Of a DNA stretch of 10,207 bases, positions 1 through 7,509 are shown one piece after another. Position 1 is the first letter of the stretch; each line of letters begins with the position of its first letter. The stretch is taken from NCBI GenBank assembly GCA_021784255.1, contig JAJXSZ010000085.1:1-10207 (forward strand), read 5' to 3'. The stretch comes from Pseudomonadota bacterium (lineage in GTDB: Bacteria > Pseudomonadota > Alphaproteobacteria > Acetobacterales > Acetobacteraceae). The notes below the pieces were generated by a model, which saw nothing but the letters and a program-made list of their open reading frames with translations, did not search any database and was not told the DNA's origin. The position numbers and the translations under genes were made by a program.

Positions 1-456
1 CGCAAACCGCCAGTCTGTGCCGAGGTATTCCGAGACACCATACTCGCCGACGCCATAGACTGGCGGCGTCCAGGTGGTGATGGTGATCGTGTAGCCCAGC
101 GCCGCGGCAACCGAGATCAGGTATTCCGTGCTTTGGCCGCCGATCCCCGCGATCTTCGCGAGCAGCGCCGCGTGCCGCTGTCCCAGCGACGGGTTCGGCG
201 CCATGCACGGGTCCGGCAGCGCATAGTCCTTCTCCCAGTCCGCCAGCAGTTGCACCGCCTGCGCCGGGTCGCTCTCCACGTCGAGCAGCTGCACCATCTC
301 CGCGTGCAGCCCGTAGAACGTGTCGCCGATGCCGCCGGCCACGCCCGCGAGCGTGGTGTCCAGCGTGCGCGGCCACGCCCGCCCGCGCGGCAGCAGCGCC
401 TGCACCGCCCGCTGGAACCCAGCCGCGGTATAGGCGGAAAACGGCGTCGAGGTCAT
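1..456 (-). CDS. Mu gp48 / YmfQ-like (DUF2313) baseplate protein, partial
   Basis: The first 152 residues of a protein that continues beyond the left edge. I read this frame directly from the sequence: ATG at 456-454, then open to base 1. Family hallmarks are the N-terminal LLPRGRAW at residues 21-28, SDPAQAVQLLADWEKDYALPD at about 62-82 (the dP...LL.dWE...gLpd signature) and the QRHAALLAKI helix near 93-102. In Mu-like phages this family follows the baseplate J protein and is thought to finish the baseplate and connect to the tail fibre; the biochemical role is less well defined than for its neighbours. The start lies 4 bases after the stop of the J gene and has no good Shine-Dalgarno, which suggests coupled translation. 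Family members are about 190-210 residues long, so roughly 40-60 residues should lie off the window, followed, if the order holds, by fibre genes. Confidence 0.88.
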   Translation of the reverse strand, partial: MTSTPFSAYTAAGFQRAVQALLPRGRAWPRTLDTTLAGVAGGIGDTFYGLHAEMVQLLDVESDPAQAVQLLADWEKDYALPDPCMAPNPSLGQRHAALLAKIAGIGGQSTEYLISVAAALGYTITITTWTPPVYGVGEYGVSEYLGTDWRFA

Positions 457-460
457 TGCG

Positions 461-1618
461 CTACGTGAATGTTATCGTCGGTGCCGCGGGAATGTGCCCG
501 GTCGCGAACACCACGTCCGCGCTCGGCGCCGTGAGGTCGAAGGAAACCACGCCATCCGCCGCGTCGATCGCCGCCTCGATCTGGCTGAGGAACAGCGTCC
601 CCGGCGTCTGCACCGGGAACAGCGCGCCCGGCGGCAGCGGCGCGCTCACCCCGTCGCCGACAATCGCCGTGCTCCCGCTGCTCGGGCCGCCGATCGGCAC
701 CGTCGCCACCAGCGCGTCGAGCTGCGCGATCACCGCCGCCTGCAGCGCGCTCTGCGTAATCCCCGCCGTGCCCACCAGCCCGTGCACCGTGATCGCCAGC
801 GCATCCGCCGCCGGCGCGAACACCACGCAGTCGGCGATCGCCGGCTTCGCCGCGTTCACCGCGTCCTGCACCGCCGTCACATCGGCCGAGAGCGGAATGT
901 TGTTCGCCCGGCTGTCGATCACGAACGCGACATCGACCGTCCCAGGCCCGCGGTTGAGCGGCAGCACCCAGGCGCGCGTCGGCACGCCGGAAGCCTTGGC
1001 CCACGCCAGGAAGTCGCTCGCGGCACCGCCCTGCGGCGGCTGCCCCAGCCGCGCGAGCCCGCGCACGCGGTATGCCGCATCCGTCTCCGGGTCCGTCCCA
1101 TTGACGATCCCGCTTGTGTCCACCGTCGCCGTCGCCTGCACGCCGGCGATCGCCGTCACCACGTTCAGCACCGCGCCGCTCACCTGGTTGCCGGCGGAGC
1201 CTGCCGCCTGCGCCACCACCGGCACGGAAATCGTCCCGCCGCTGCCCACCGTCGCCGCCGCCGTCGTCGCATAGCTCTGCGAGCCGTCCGCCGTCGCCAC
1301 CAGCGTCGCGAGCGGGATCGGCGTGCCCTGCGCGCCGGAGAACACCACATTGCCCGCGGCCGTCGTCGCCTGGATGCGCGGCAGCCCCACCTCGCCCAGC
1401 CGCCGGTCGAGATACGGCGCCTCGGCGGAGGCGACGAAAAACTGTTTCGAAACCCAACCGAGCGCGCGATAGGCCGCCCACGCCACCGCGCCCACCACGT
1501 TGCCGACCACCGGCAACGTCGCGCGCGCCAGCGTCGTGTCCGCGCCCGGCACCCGCGCCGCCAGGTTCGCCAGCGCCTGCGCCCGCAGGTCGGAAAAGGA
1601 AGGAACGCTGAGCGGCAT
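461..1618 (-). CDS. Baseplate J-like protein (Mu gp47 type)
   Basis: A 385-residue baseplate wedge protein of the Baseplate_J family (Mu gp47, P2 gpJ, related to T4 gp6), which forms the ring that opens when the tail contracts. Visible family features are an N-terminal helical part with YLDRRLGEVGLPR at 69-81, a central beta-rich segment with Gly/Ala/Thr-rich strands (about 87-170), and the diagnostic GTDPETDAAYRVRGLARL at 174-191 followed by PPQGGAASDFLAWA at 194-207. The length is normal for the family. The ATG (1618-1616) shares one base with the TGA of the gp46-type gene (TGATG). A GGAG nine bases upstream of the start could serve as ribosome binding site, so translation may be both coupled and independently initiated. 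It directly precedes the gp48-type gene, as in Mu. Confidence 0.93.
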   Translation of the reverse strand: MPLSVPSFSDLRAQALANLAARVPGADTTLARATLPVVGNVVGAVAWAAYRALGWVSKQFFVASAEAPYLDRRLGEVGLPRIQATTAAGNVVFSGAQGTPIPLATLVATADGSQSYATTAAATVGSGGTISVPVVAQAAGSAGNQVSGAVLNVVTAIAGVQATATVDTSGIVNGTDPETDAAYRVRGLARLGQPPQGGAASDFLAWAKASGVPTRAWVLPLNRGPGTVDVAFVIDSRANNIPLSADVTAVQDAVNAAKPAIADCVVFAPAADALAITVHGLVGTAGITQSALQAAVIAQLDALVATVPIGGPSSGSTAIVGDGVSAPLPPGALFPVQTPGTLFLSQIEAAIDAADGVVSFDLTAPSADVVFATGHIPAAPTITFT

Positions 1619-2838
1619 CAGCCCGGACTCCAGATCGTGTCAGCCGCCCGCGTGCTGCTGCCCGGCGAGCCAGCCGGCGGCAGGATCAGGCTCGTCGCCG
1701 GCGCGCCCTTCTCGAACTGCGGGCCGCCGATGCGAAGGGTGAGGTCCACCACCTGGCCCGCGTTCGCATAGACCCACACCATCGCGTCGGCCGAGGTGTT
1801 GCCGCCGGTGATGACCTGCGGGTTCGCATAGCGCGTCCAGGCGTATGGCGTCGCGCAGATCAGGCCCGGATATTCGGTCGTGCCGCCATATTGCCCCATC
1901 TGCAGCGAGAGCGTCTGTCCCGCCGGAAGCGTCCCGCTGACGATCTGCGCCCAGCAGGACTCGGTCCACGTGTCGCCGTTGACCACCTCGGCGTTCGAGT
2001 TGTCGAGGTAGACGTTGATCGCGAGCCCGGTCCCGGTCCCGCCCATCGTCCCACTGACGCCGATATCGAGATACGGCACACCGTTGTAGGTGCCGCTGCC
2101 GACGATGCTGCCGGTCAGCCCCGTTCCGAAGCTGATTCCCCAGTCCGGCGGAGTCGTCCCCGGCGTCCCCGCAACCGCGCCCTCGGCGCGCGGGTTGCGC
2201 ACATAGTTCGTCGCCGCCGCCTCGACCAGGTTCCCCACCTGCGCGCCAGCCACGAACAGCGGCCGCAGCACGTTCGGCCCCACCTCGACGAGCGCGCCGG
2301 CGGCGTCCAGGAACGTCGCGTTGCTCGGCCTCGCGTCCAGCACGATCGTCGACGGCGGCGCGATCCCCGGCGCCGGCCCCGTCACGGACCACGCATAGGT
2401 GAACTGCCGCGTCGCCCCATCCTGCTCGATGGTCACGGTCAGCTCCAGCACCCCGAGCGATCGCGAAACCGCAGTCGCATTCACGCTCTGCGCCACGCCG
2501 TCGCGCACCATCCACGCCAGCGCCGCCTTCGCGTAGCTCTCCGCCCGCGCCAGCGTCTCGCGCGTCAGCAGCGCCCGGTCGAGCAGCCACAGTTTCGAAC
2601 CCGTCACATCCGGCGGCGTCGCGCCCTGCTCGCCGGCATCGATCGGCAGGTCGCCCCACCACCCGCGCGGATCGCCGCTCCCGTCCGGGATCGCGTCGCC
2701 CGCATCCGCCGGCGCGTCCGTGAACAGCGAGATGACAACGGCCGTCTCCAGCCCGTCGTCCATCGCCAGGTCGCCGGCCGCGAGCGCCATGTCCGCGCGC
2801 CCGAGCGCCGGGTCCCAGATGAGCGCCACGTCCGCCAC
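1618..2838 (-). CDS. Mu gp46-type baseplate wedge protein fused to a C-terminal fibre/carbohydrate-binding-like domain
   Basis: A 406-residue protein in two parts. Residues 1-150 are a complete Mu gp46-family protein (related in role to GPW/T4 gp25, at the sheath-baseplate junction): DMALAAGDLAMDDGLETAVVISLFTDA near the N-terminus, RGWWGD at 58-63, GSKLWLLDRALL at 80-91 and the AESYAKAALAWMVRDGVA helix at 99-116. Mu gp46 itself is about this size, so residues 165-406 are extra. They open with a motif common in phage fibre and spike proteins (LDARPSNATFLDAAGALVEVGPNVLRP, 167-193), run through NLVEAAATNYVRNPRAEG (203-220) into a Thr/Gly-rich beta-strand region resembling carbohydrate-binding jelly rolls, and close with GGPQFEKGAPATS and STRAAD (371-400), the usual end of such modules. 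The start is GTG directly after the upstream TGA, with AGGAGG five bases before it. Inference: the extension decorates the baseplate and may bind a surface glycan. Confidence 0.9.
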   Translation of the reverse strand: MADVALIWDPALGRADMALAAGDLAMDDGLETAVVISLFTDAPADAGDAIPDGSGDPRGWWGDLPIDAGEQGATPPDVTGSKLWLLDRALLTRETLARAESYAKAALAWMVRDGVAQSVNATAVSRSLGVLELTVTIEQDGATRQFTYAWSVTGPAPGIAPPSTIVLDARPSNATFLDAAGALVEVGPNVLRPLFVAGAQVGNLVEAAATNYVRNPRAEGAVAGTPGTTPPDWGISFGTGLTGSIVGSGTYNGVPYLDIGVSGTMGGTGTGLAINVYLDNSNAEVVNGDTWTESCWAQIVSGTLPAGQTLSLQMGQYGGTTEYPGLICATPYAWTRYANPQVITGGNTSADAMVWVYANAGQVVDLTLRIGGPQFEKGAPATSLILPPAGSPGSSTRAADTIWSPG

Positions 2839-3396
2839 TCACACCTCCTGCGGGGTAGGGGTCGAAGTTTGCGGCGAGGAGGTCCCCGTCTGCACGTTCG
2901 GCACCAGGTGCGTGTGCTCGTTGTAGATCGTCCGCTGCCCGGCCATCGTTTCGTTCTGCGTCGTATAGTTGTCCGTGATGTCGCCGCTCACCAGCAGGCT
3001 GCCGGTCACCACCACGGTCCCGTTGTTCATCATCACGACCTTGGCGCCGCTCGCATCCTGCATCGTGAGCCTGCCGTCCGCCGTGAAGTGGAAGAACGTC
3101 CCGCTCGCGTGCTTCGCGCCGAACTCGCCCGCCGCGCTCGCCACGTTCTGCCCCAGCGCGTCGCCGCCGAGCGCCACCACGTGGTCGCGCGTTCCCATCA
3201 CCTGCAGCAGCACCACGTCGGCCCCCGCCGGCAGGTTCGCGAACCAGCCATAGGGGTGCAGCACCTCCACGCTCTGCTTCGTCTCGCCGGCGAGCCCCGT
3301 CACCTGCGCGAGCGAGCGCCCCGCCAGCGCGCACGCCACGATCTTCCCGCGCGTGATCGCGGACCGCACCATGTGGTGCACGCGCTCCAGGCTCAT
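2839..3396 (-). CDS. Baseplate assembly / central spike protein (Mu gp45, P2 gpV type)
   Basis: A 185-residue protein of the contractile-tail spike family: a trimeric needle at the centre of the baseplate that pierces the outer membrane. The N-terminus (residues 1-85) fits the OB-fold part of Mu gp45: RGKIVACALAGRSLAQVTGLAGE followed by the conserved VEVLHPYGWFANLPAGADVV region (43-62). Residues 98-135 look like short beta-helix turns (FFHFTADGRLTMQD, GTVVVTGSLLVSGDI). The tip carries HTH at 161-163 within YNEHTHLVPN, the HxH motif with which trimeric P2/Mu-type spikes hold an iron ion. A Thr/Ser/Pro-rich tail of about 20 residues follows. The frame stays open far upstream (to 4425), but that part only antiparallels other coding in gpP. 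ATG 3396 is chosen because it gives the family length and an ATGA overlap with the gpP stop. Confidence 0.9.
   Translation of the reverse strand: MSLERVHHMVRSAITRGKIVACALAGRSLAQVTGLAGETKQSVEVLHPYGWFANLPAGADVVLLQVMGTRDHVVALGGDALGQNVASAAGEFGAKHASGTFFHFTADGRLTMQDASGAKVVMMNNGTVVVTGSLLVSGDITDNYTTQNETMAGQRTIYNEHTHLVPNVQTGTSSPQTSTPTPQEV
2844..2849 (-). promoter_or_regulatory. Strong Shine-Dalgarno for the gp46-type gene
   Basis: AGGAGG on the minus strand lies inside the last codons of the spike gene, with a five-base spacer (which includes the spike TGA) before the GTG at 2838-2836. It is the evidence for choosing this GTG, since there is no ATG nearby before residue 17. Confidence 0.8.
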
Positions 3397-4514
3397 CGAA
3401 TGATGCCCCCAGCGCCGCCGTTCGCGTTCCAATCGATCCCGCTGCCGCGCCCGTGTCCCTTCCGCCCGCGCTTCTTGTAGAGCCGCACCTGCCCGGGGTC
3501 CGGCGTGTATCCCGCGACCGGCCCCACCGTCATCGTCGTCGTGCTGCCCGCCTGGTCCGTGAGCTCGAACTGCACCTGCACCACCAGCAGGTCCTGGTCC
3601 ACGCCGAGCAGGTCGGAGCTCACCGCCGCGATCTGGTTCGGCGTCCACAGCGACCCGTCCGGCTGCCGCCATCCCTGCACGGTGATGGTCGCCTTCGTCG
3701 CCTGGCCGGCGCTGTACTGGCGCATCCAGTTCGCCCGCGCCTGCAGCTGCGCCTGCGTCATCTGCGTCTCGCCCAGCGTCACGCGCGGCCGGAACCGCGG
3801 CACCCCGCTGTCCGCCGCCGTCGCCTCCTGCTGCGTCAGCACCGCCGTGGCGCCGGCCGTGAGCCCGTGCTGCGCCTTCACGATGTATTCGGAAAACCGT
3901 TTCGCCCCGGAAATCGTCGCCGCCGCGTGCAGGATGTTCTCGCCTTCCACCAGCCGCCCCGGCGCCTGCGCGCTGCCCGCCGTCGTCAGCACCAGCTCGC
4001 CGTTCGCGTTGTCCGTCAGCAGCACGCCCGCCATGCGCCCCAGCCGCTCGAGGAACCGGAACGCCGTCTCCCCGCGCTCGATCGTCGCATCCGCCACCAC
4101 GCTCGAGGCGAGCGGCGTCTCCACCACCACGCCGATGCCGAACATCGCCGCGATCGCCCGGCAGATCGCCGCGAACGGGTAGCCCGCATATTGCCCACCC
4201 GGAATATCCGGCGTGCAGTCCACGAGGTCTTCCGTCTTGCTGCGCCCCGTCACCCGCACCGCGTGCTGGTTGGGCCCGAACGCCGGCGCCACCGTGTCCA
4301 CGTAGCCCGTCACCAGCACGTCGCCGCCCACCATCAGCACCGCCGGGGCAAAGGGCAAAATCCGCCACGGGAGGTCCTGGGGAGCCCAGCGGCCCATCAC
4401 CGCGATGTCGAAATCCGCCACGCACCGGTCGATCCCGCGCGTGACGCGCAGCTCCGTCCAGCCGCTGAACCGGCGCCCGCCGATGGTCAGCGTGATCGTC
4501 TCCGGCGTGCTCAT
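3393..4514 (-). CDS. Baseplate hub protein gpP (Mu gp44 type)
   Basis: A 373-residue protein matching the Mu gpP family, the hub related to P2 gpD and T4 gp27 that joins tube to spike. The N-terminus ITLTIGGRRFSGWTELRVTRGIDRCVADFDI (7-37) is the typical opening for this family, where a strand-rich domain binds the tube end. Next come GDVLVTGYVD (64-73) and VTGRSKTEDLVDCT (88-101), a strongly conserved stretch, and FRFLERLGRMAGVLLTDNANGELVL (152-176). The C-terminus is a basic, Gly-rich tail (YKKRGRKGHGRGSG), probably flexible. The start codon overlaps the gpN stop as ATGA (4514-4511), without a Shine-Dalgarno, so translation is likely coupled. The stop overlaps the spike start in the same way. 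The position between gpN and the spike is exactly that of Mu. Confidence 0.92.
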   Translation of the reverse strand: MSTPETITLTIGGRRFSGWTELRVTRGIDRCVADFDIAVMGRWAPQDLPWRILPFAPAVLMVGGDVLVTGYVDTVAPAFGPNQHAVRVTGRSKTEDLVDCTPDIPGGQYAGYPFAAICRAIAAMFGIGVVVETPLASSVVADATIERGETAFRFLERLGRMAGVLLTDNANGELVLTTAGSAQAPGRLVEGENILHAAATISGAKRFSEYIVKAQHGLTAGATAVLTQQEATAADSGVPRFRPRVTLGETQMTQAQLQARANWMRQYSAGQATKATITVQGWRQPDGSLWTPNQIAAVSSDLLGVDQDLLVVQVQFELTDQAGSTTTMTVGPVAGYTPDPGQVRLYKKRGRKGHGRGSGIDWNANGGAGGIIR

Positions 4515-5752
4515 GCCGCGAGCGCCACGCCCACGGGCGGCATGAACAGCGGCTGCGCCACGTCGTTCAGGTCCTCGAGCTGCCCGGCCCGGCTCGCGTC
4601 CCGGTACAGCCGCTGCGCCAGCACCAGGCTCGGCACCGGCACGCCCGTCTCATAGCCGCCCAGCTGCGGCAGCGCCTGCGCGCGCGCGATCATGTCGCGC
4701 ATCGCCAGCACGATCAGCCCGCTCCATGCGTGCCACAGCGCGTCCTCGCCCGCATCCGCCGCCGCCTGCGCCTGCGCGTCCAGCAGCGCCAGCAGCTGCG
4801 CCCGCGCCGTCTCGGCGTCGTTCGCGGAAACCCAGTCCGCGTTCGCATAGACCTGCGCCAGCGCCGCCACGGCGTTGCCTTGCACCAGCGCCACCACGGC
4901 CGCCTGCTGCGCCGCCTGCGCCGTGCTCTCGCTGCCCACGCCGCCCACCGCCGGCAGCGTGGCGCCGAACGTCGCGAGCTGCGCCAGGCCGCCGGAAGGG
5001 TCCGCCGGCACCGCGATCACGAACGGCGAGCCCGCCACCGGGTCGTCCACCGTCGTCGCCGTCGCCTGCGCCGCGATGATCGCGGCCGCCATGCCCTGCG
5101 TCGCCGTCTGCACCGCGGCCGCTGTCGCCGTCGTGTCCGTGGGCGCCGCGCTCACCGCCGCGATCTCCGTGCCCAGGCTGCCCACCGTGTCGAACGGCAG
5201 CCCCAGCATCGCGGAGGCCGCGCTCTCCAGCAGCGTCACCGGCGCCGTCGTCGCCAGCGTGATCGCCGCGTAGGCCTCGGATATCACCACCAGCGCGGAG
5301 GCCACGCCGTCGAGCAGCGCGGACGCCGTGTCCGCCCGGCTCAACGGGCTCAGGTCCGGGTTCGCCTCGACGAACTCGATGTTCAGGCTGCAATAGCCGC
5401 CCGCGTCGCGGTGCTCGGAAAAATCCACCACCGCGGCGGAGCACGTGATCTCGCCCATCGTGTAGTGGACGAACACGCCCGGCGAGCCATGCGCTTCCAC
5501 CGCCTCGAGCAGCGCGTCCCGCTGCGCCTGGTAGCCCGGCCCCACCACATACGCGGTGATGCGGAAGCTGCGCGGCAGCCGCCCGAGGTCTTCCGTCGCC
5601 GCCCCGTCGCGCAGCGGCGCCTGGTGCACCACCAGCCGCCGGCCGCCGCGCCCACCGGACTGCTCCGTGTAGAACGGCACGCCGCGGAAGCTCGCCTGCC
5701 GCAGCGTGAACCCGAGCAGGGCCTCGATGGAGGTGAGAACGGAATCGGACAT
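4511..5752 (-). CDS. DNA circularisation N-terminal domain protein gpN (Mu gp43 type), tail/baseplate
   Basis: A 413-residue protein with an N-terminal DNA_circ_N domain (about residues 10-135): FRGVPFYTE (22-30), GGRRLVVHQAPLRD (36-49), TEDLGRLPRSFRITAYVVG (53-71), then GYQAQRDALLEA (73-84). The name reflects an old assignment in Mu; in Mu-like phages the protein is a tail/baseplate component with a place comparable to the ring or hub proteins linking tape measure to hub. The remainder (about 140-413) is Ala-rich and mostly helical, with little visible conservation, as is usual for the family. The ATG shares one base with the tape-measure stop (TGATG), and the gene's own stop overlaps the gpP start. 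The usual conserved HP in this domain's later part reads HYTMGEITC (96-104) here; I do not see evidence that this breaks the fold. Confidence 0.9.
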   Translation of the reverse strand: MSDSVLTSIEALLGFTLRQASFRGVPFYTEQSGGRGGRRLVVHQAPLRDGAATEDLGRLPRSFRITAYVVGPGYQAQRDALLEAVEAHGSPGVFVHYTMGEITCSAAVVDFSEHRDAGGYCSLNIEFVEANPDLSPLSRADTASALLDGVASALVVISEAYAAITLATTAPVTLLESAASAMLGLPFDTVGSLGTEIAAVSAAPTDTTATAAAVQTATQGMAAAIIAAQATATTVDDPVAGSPFVIAVPADPSGGLAQLATFGATLPAVGGVGSESTAQAAQQAAVVALVQGNAVAALAQVYANADWVSANDAETARAQLLALLDAQAQAAADAGEDALWHAWSGLIVLAMRDMIARAQALPQLGGYETGVPVPSLVLAQRLYRDASRAGQLEDLNDVAQPLFMPPVGVALAA

Positions 5753-7506
5753 CAGTCGATCATCACCACGCCGGGCTGCGCGAACCCGACATCAACCTGC
5801 GGCGCGTCAGCGATGCCCGCATGCTCGGTCTTAACCCGCGTGCCCGGCGGCGCGCCCGTGAGCGCGACTGATACCTTCACGTGCCCATGCTGTGGCGCAG
5901 CGGCCGCCGCTGCCGCACCTGGCCGCAGGAAGGTGTGCGGCCCACCGCGATACACGCGCGGACCCACTGCGGCATTCGCCGGCGGCGAAATCCCCGGCGT
6001 CCCGGTCGCCCCGTTTTTCGATTTGGAAGCCCCGCCTAGCCCGAGCTCACGCCCGGCCCAGCTGTTCGCCGCCCACTTCACCGCGCCCTCGATGTTCGCG
6101 ACGATCGGCTGGATCTTGTTCCACACCCATTGGAACGCATCGACGATGCTCTTGATCTCGAACTTGATCGCCCCGATCGCGACATTCCAGACCGCCTTGA
6201 TCGCGTCCCAGAACTTCACCATGTACGGCTTGATCGAGGCCCAGTTCTCATAGATCAGGAGCGCCGCCCCCGCGATCGCGAGCCCGATCAGCACGATCGG
6301 GTTGGCGTCCAACGCGACGGTGAGCGCCATCATCACGCCCTTGAGCGCGCCGAAGATGTGCATGGCGCTGCTTACCGCCGTCAGCAGCGGCGAGCCCAGC
6401 GCCAGCACCATCGCGCCCACCACCACCTTGATCCCGCCGAGCGAATGCGCCACGGACGAGATCGTCCCGAACCAGTGCTGCATGTCGCCGATCACCTTGT
6501 GCAGGTCGATCGTGCGCACCCACTTCACCAGCTCCCCCACCGCGCCCGCGATGTTCGTCGAGATCCAGTCACGATTTGCTGCAATCCAGTCCGCCATCTT
6601 GGTCACGATAGGCCCAAGGATCGGCGCCAGCTTCGTGCCGATCTCCATGCTGAAGCCGCTCACGGCGACACTCAGCTCGACCCAGCTCTTATGGAACCCA
6701 TCGAGCTGCTTTTTCGCTAGGCCGGTGGGAAGGTAACCATATTTCTTGAAGGCCGCATGATATTCGGCAAGACCGGCGGCGCCCTTGAGGAGGATGGGGA
6801 TCAACGCGGCGCCGCCGCGCCCGAAAATCACCTGCGCCATCGCGTTGCGCATCGTCGCGCTCGTCGTGTGCTCGAACGCGTCGGCAAGCTGCGGCAGAAT
6901 CTGCGACGCAGTGAGCGCCTTGCCGTTCGCGTCGTGCAGCTTGATCCCGAGATGCGCAAAGAGGGCCGCGGCTTCCTTGTTCTTGCCCCGGCTCACGTCT
7001 CCCATGGTTCGCGACAGGCGGAATAGGCTGCTGGTGAGGGTCTGCGTGCTGACGTCGTTCTCTTTCGCCGCCATGGACAGCGTCGCGAAGGAGCTGATCG
7101 AGACGCCAGCCTGCTCGGCGCTCGTCTTCATCTGGCTGAACGCCTCGCTCGCGGCGTTCGTCATCTCGATCAGCCCTACCAGGCTGCCCGCGCCGCCCAG
7201 CGCGCCGAGCGGTGCGACCATCTCAGCGAACGCCCCACCCACCTCGCGCGCGATGCCGCCGAGCTCGCCGAAGTGCCCACCGAGATTGCGCACATGGTTC
7301 GACAGCCGCTGGAAGATGCCGAGATGCGCCTCGCCGCCCTTCACGCCGGCGGAATGCATCTTCTTCTCTTCCGCGCCGGCCTTCCCCTCTGCCGCCGTCA
7401 GCGACTTCACCGCCGCGGTGATGCCGTGCACCGGCTCGCTGACCTTGTCGACGGCCTGGATGATCGCCTTGAAGACCGCGCCGCTGCCCGATTCCTCGGC
7501 GGCCAT
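5752..7506 (-). CDS. Tail tape measure protein (Mu gp42 type)
   Basis: A 584-residue tape measure protein, which occupies the tube lumen, sets tail length and is ejected ahead of the DNA. The first 60 residues are a charged helix (KAIIQAVDKVSEPVHGITAA, 13-32). Residues about 135-245 match the phage minor-tail / TP901 tape-measure core (LSMAAKENDVSTQTLTSSLF, LGIKLHDANGKALTASQILP, AMAQVIFGRGGAALIPILL). Two hydrophobic segments follow, about 358-380 and 402-419, typical of the membrane-active part. A low-complexity linker with seven alanines (531-537) leads to a beta-rich end containing GAPPGTRVKTEHAG (551-564), a conserved terminus in Mu-like tape measures. ATG 7506 lies three bases after the stop of the chaperone extension, with AAGGGG six bases before it. 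At about 0.15 nm per residue the length predicts a tail near 90 nm (rule-of-thumb inference). Confidence 0.93.
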   Translation of the reverse strand: MAAEESGSGAVFKAIIQAVDKVSEPVHGITAAVKSLTAAEGKAGAEEKKMHSAGVKGGEAHLGIFQRLSNHVRNLGGHFGELGGIAREVGGAFAEMVAPLGALGGAGSLVGLIEMTNAASEAFSQMKTSAEQAGVSISSFATLSMAAKENDVSTQTLTSSLFRLSRTMGDVSRGKNKEAAALFAHLGIKLHDANGKALTASQILPQLADAFEHTTSATMRNAMAQVIFGRGGAALIPILLKGAAGLAEYHAAFKKYGYLPTGLAKKQLDGFHKSWVELSVAVSGFSMEIGTKLAPILGPIVTKMADWIAANRDWISTNIAGAVGELVKWVRTIDLHKVIGDMQHWFGTISSVAHSLGGIKVVVGAMVLALGSPLLTAVSSAMHIFGALKGVMMALTVALDANPIVLIGLAIAGAALLIYENWASIKPYMVKFWDAIKAVWNVAIGAIKFEIKSIVDAFQWVWNKIQPIVANIEGAVKWAANSWAGRELGLGGASKSKNGATGTPGISPPANAAVGPRVYRGGPHTFLRPGAAAAAAAPQHGHVKVSVALTGAPPGTRVKTEHAGIADAPQVDVGFAQPGVVMID

Positions 7507-7509
7507 CCG

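Noticed and set aside
1240..1275. Runs of GCC/GTC triplets resembling a short tandem repeat
   Set aside because: They encode Ala/Thr/Gly-rich strands in the J protein and are irregular; similar runs occur throughout this G+C-rich window.
1891..3480. A 529-codon open frame on the plus strand, and similar long plus-strand frames at 494-1771, 3453-4655, 4730-6253 and 8321-9856
   Set aside because: They lie exactly antisense to well-identified tail genes and their translations are almost entirely Arg, His, Pro and Ala with no recognisable domains. This is the expected shadow of G/C-biased third codon positions.
3397..4425. Upstream extension of the spike reading frame to 528 codons
   Set aside because: The extension runs inside gpP in another frame and is a low-complexity Gly/Ala/Arg sequence. 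The ATG at 3396 gives the normal family length and an ATGA overlap.
6249..6435. Hydrophobic segments that might suggest a holin or membrane protein
   Set aside because: They sit inside the continuous tape measure frame, where such segments are normal.
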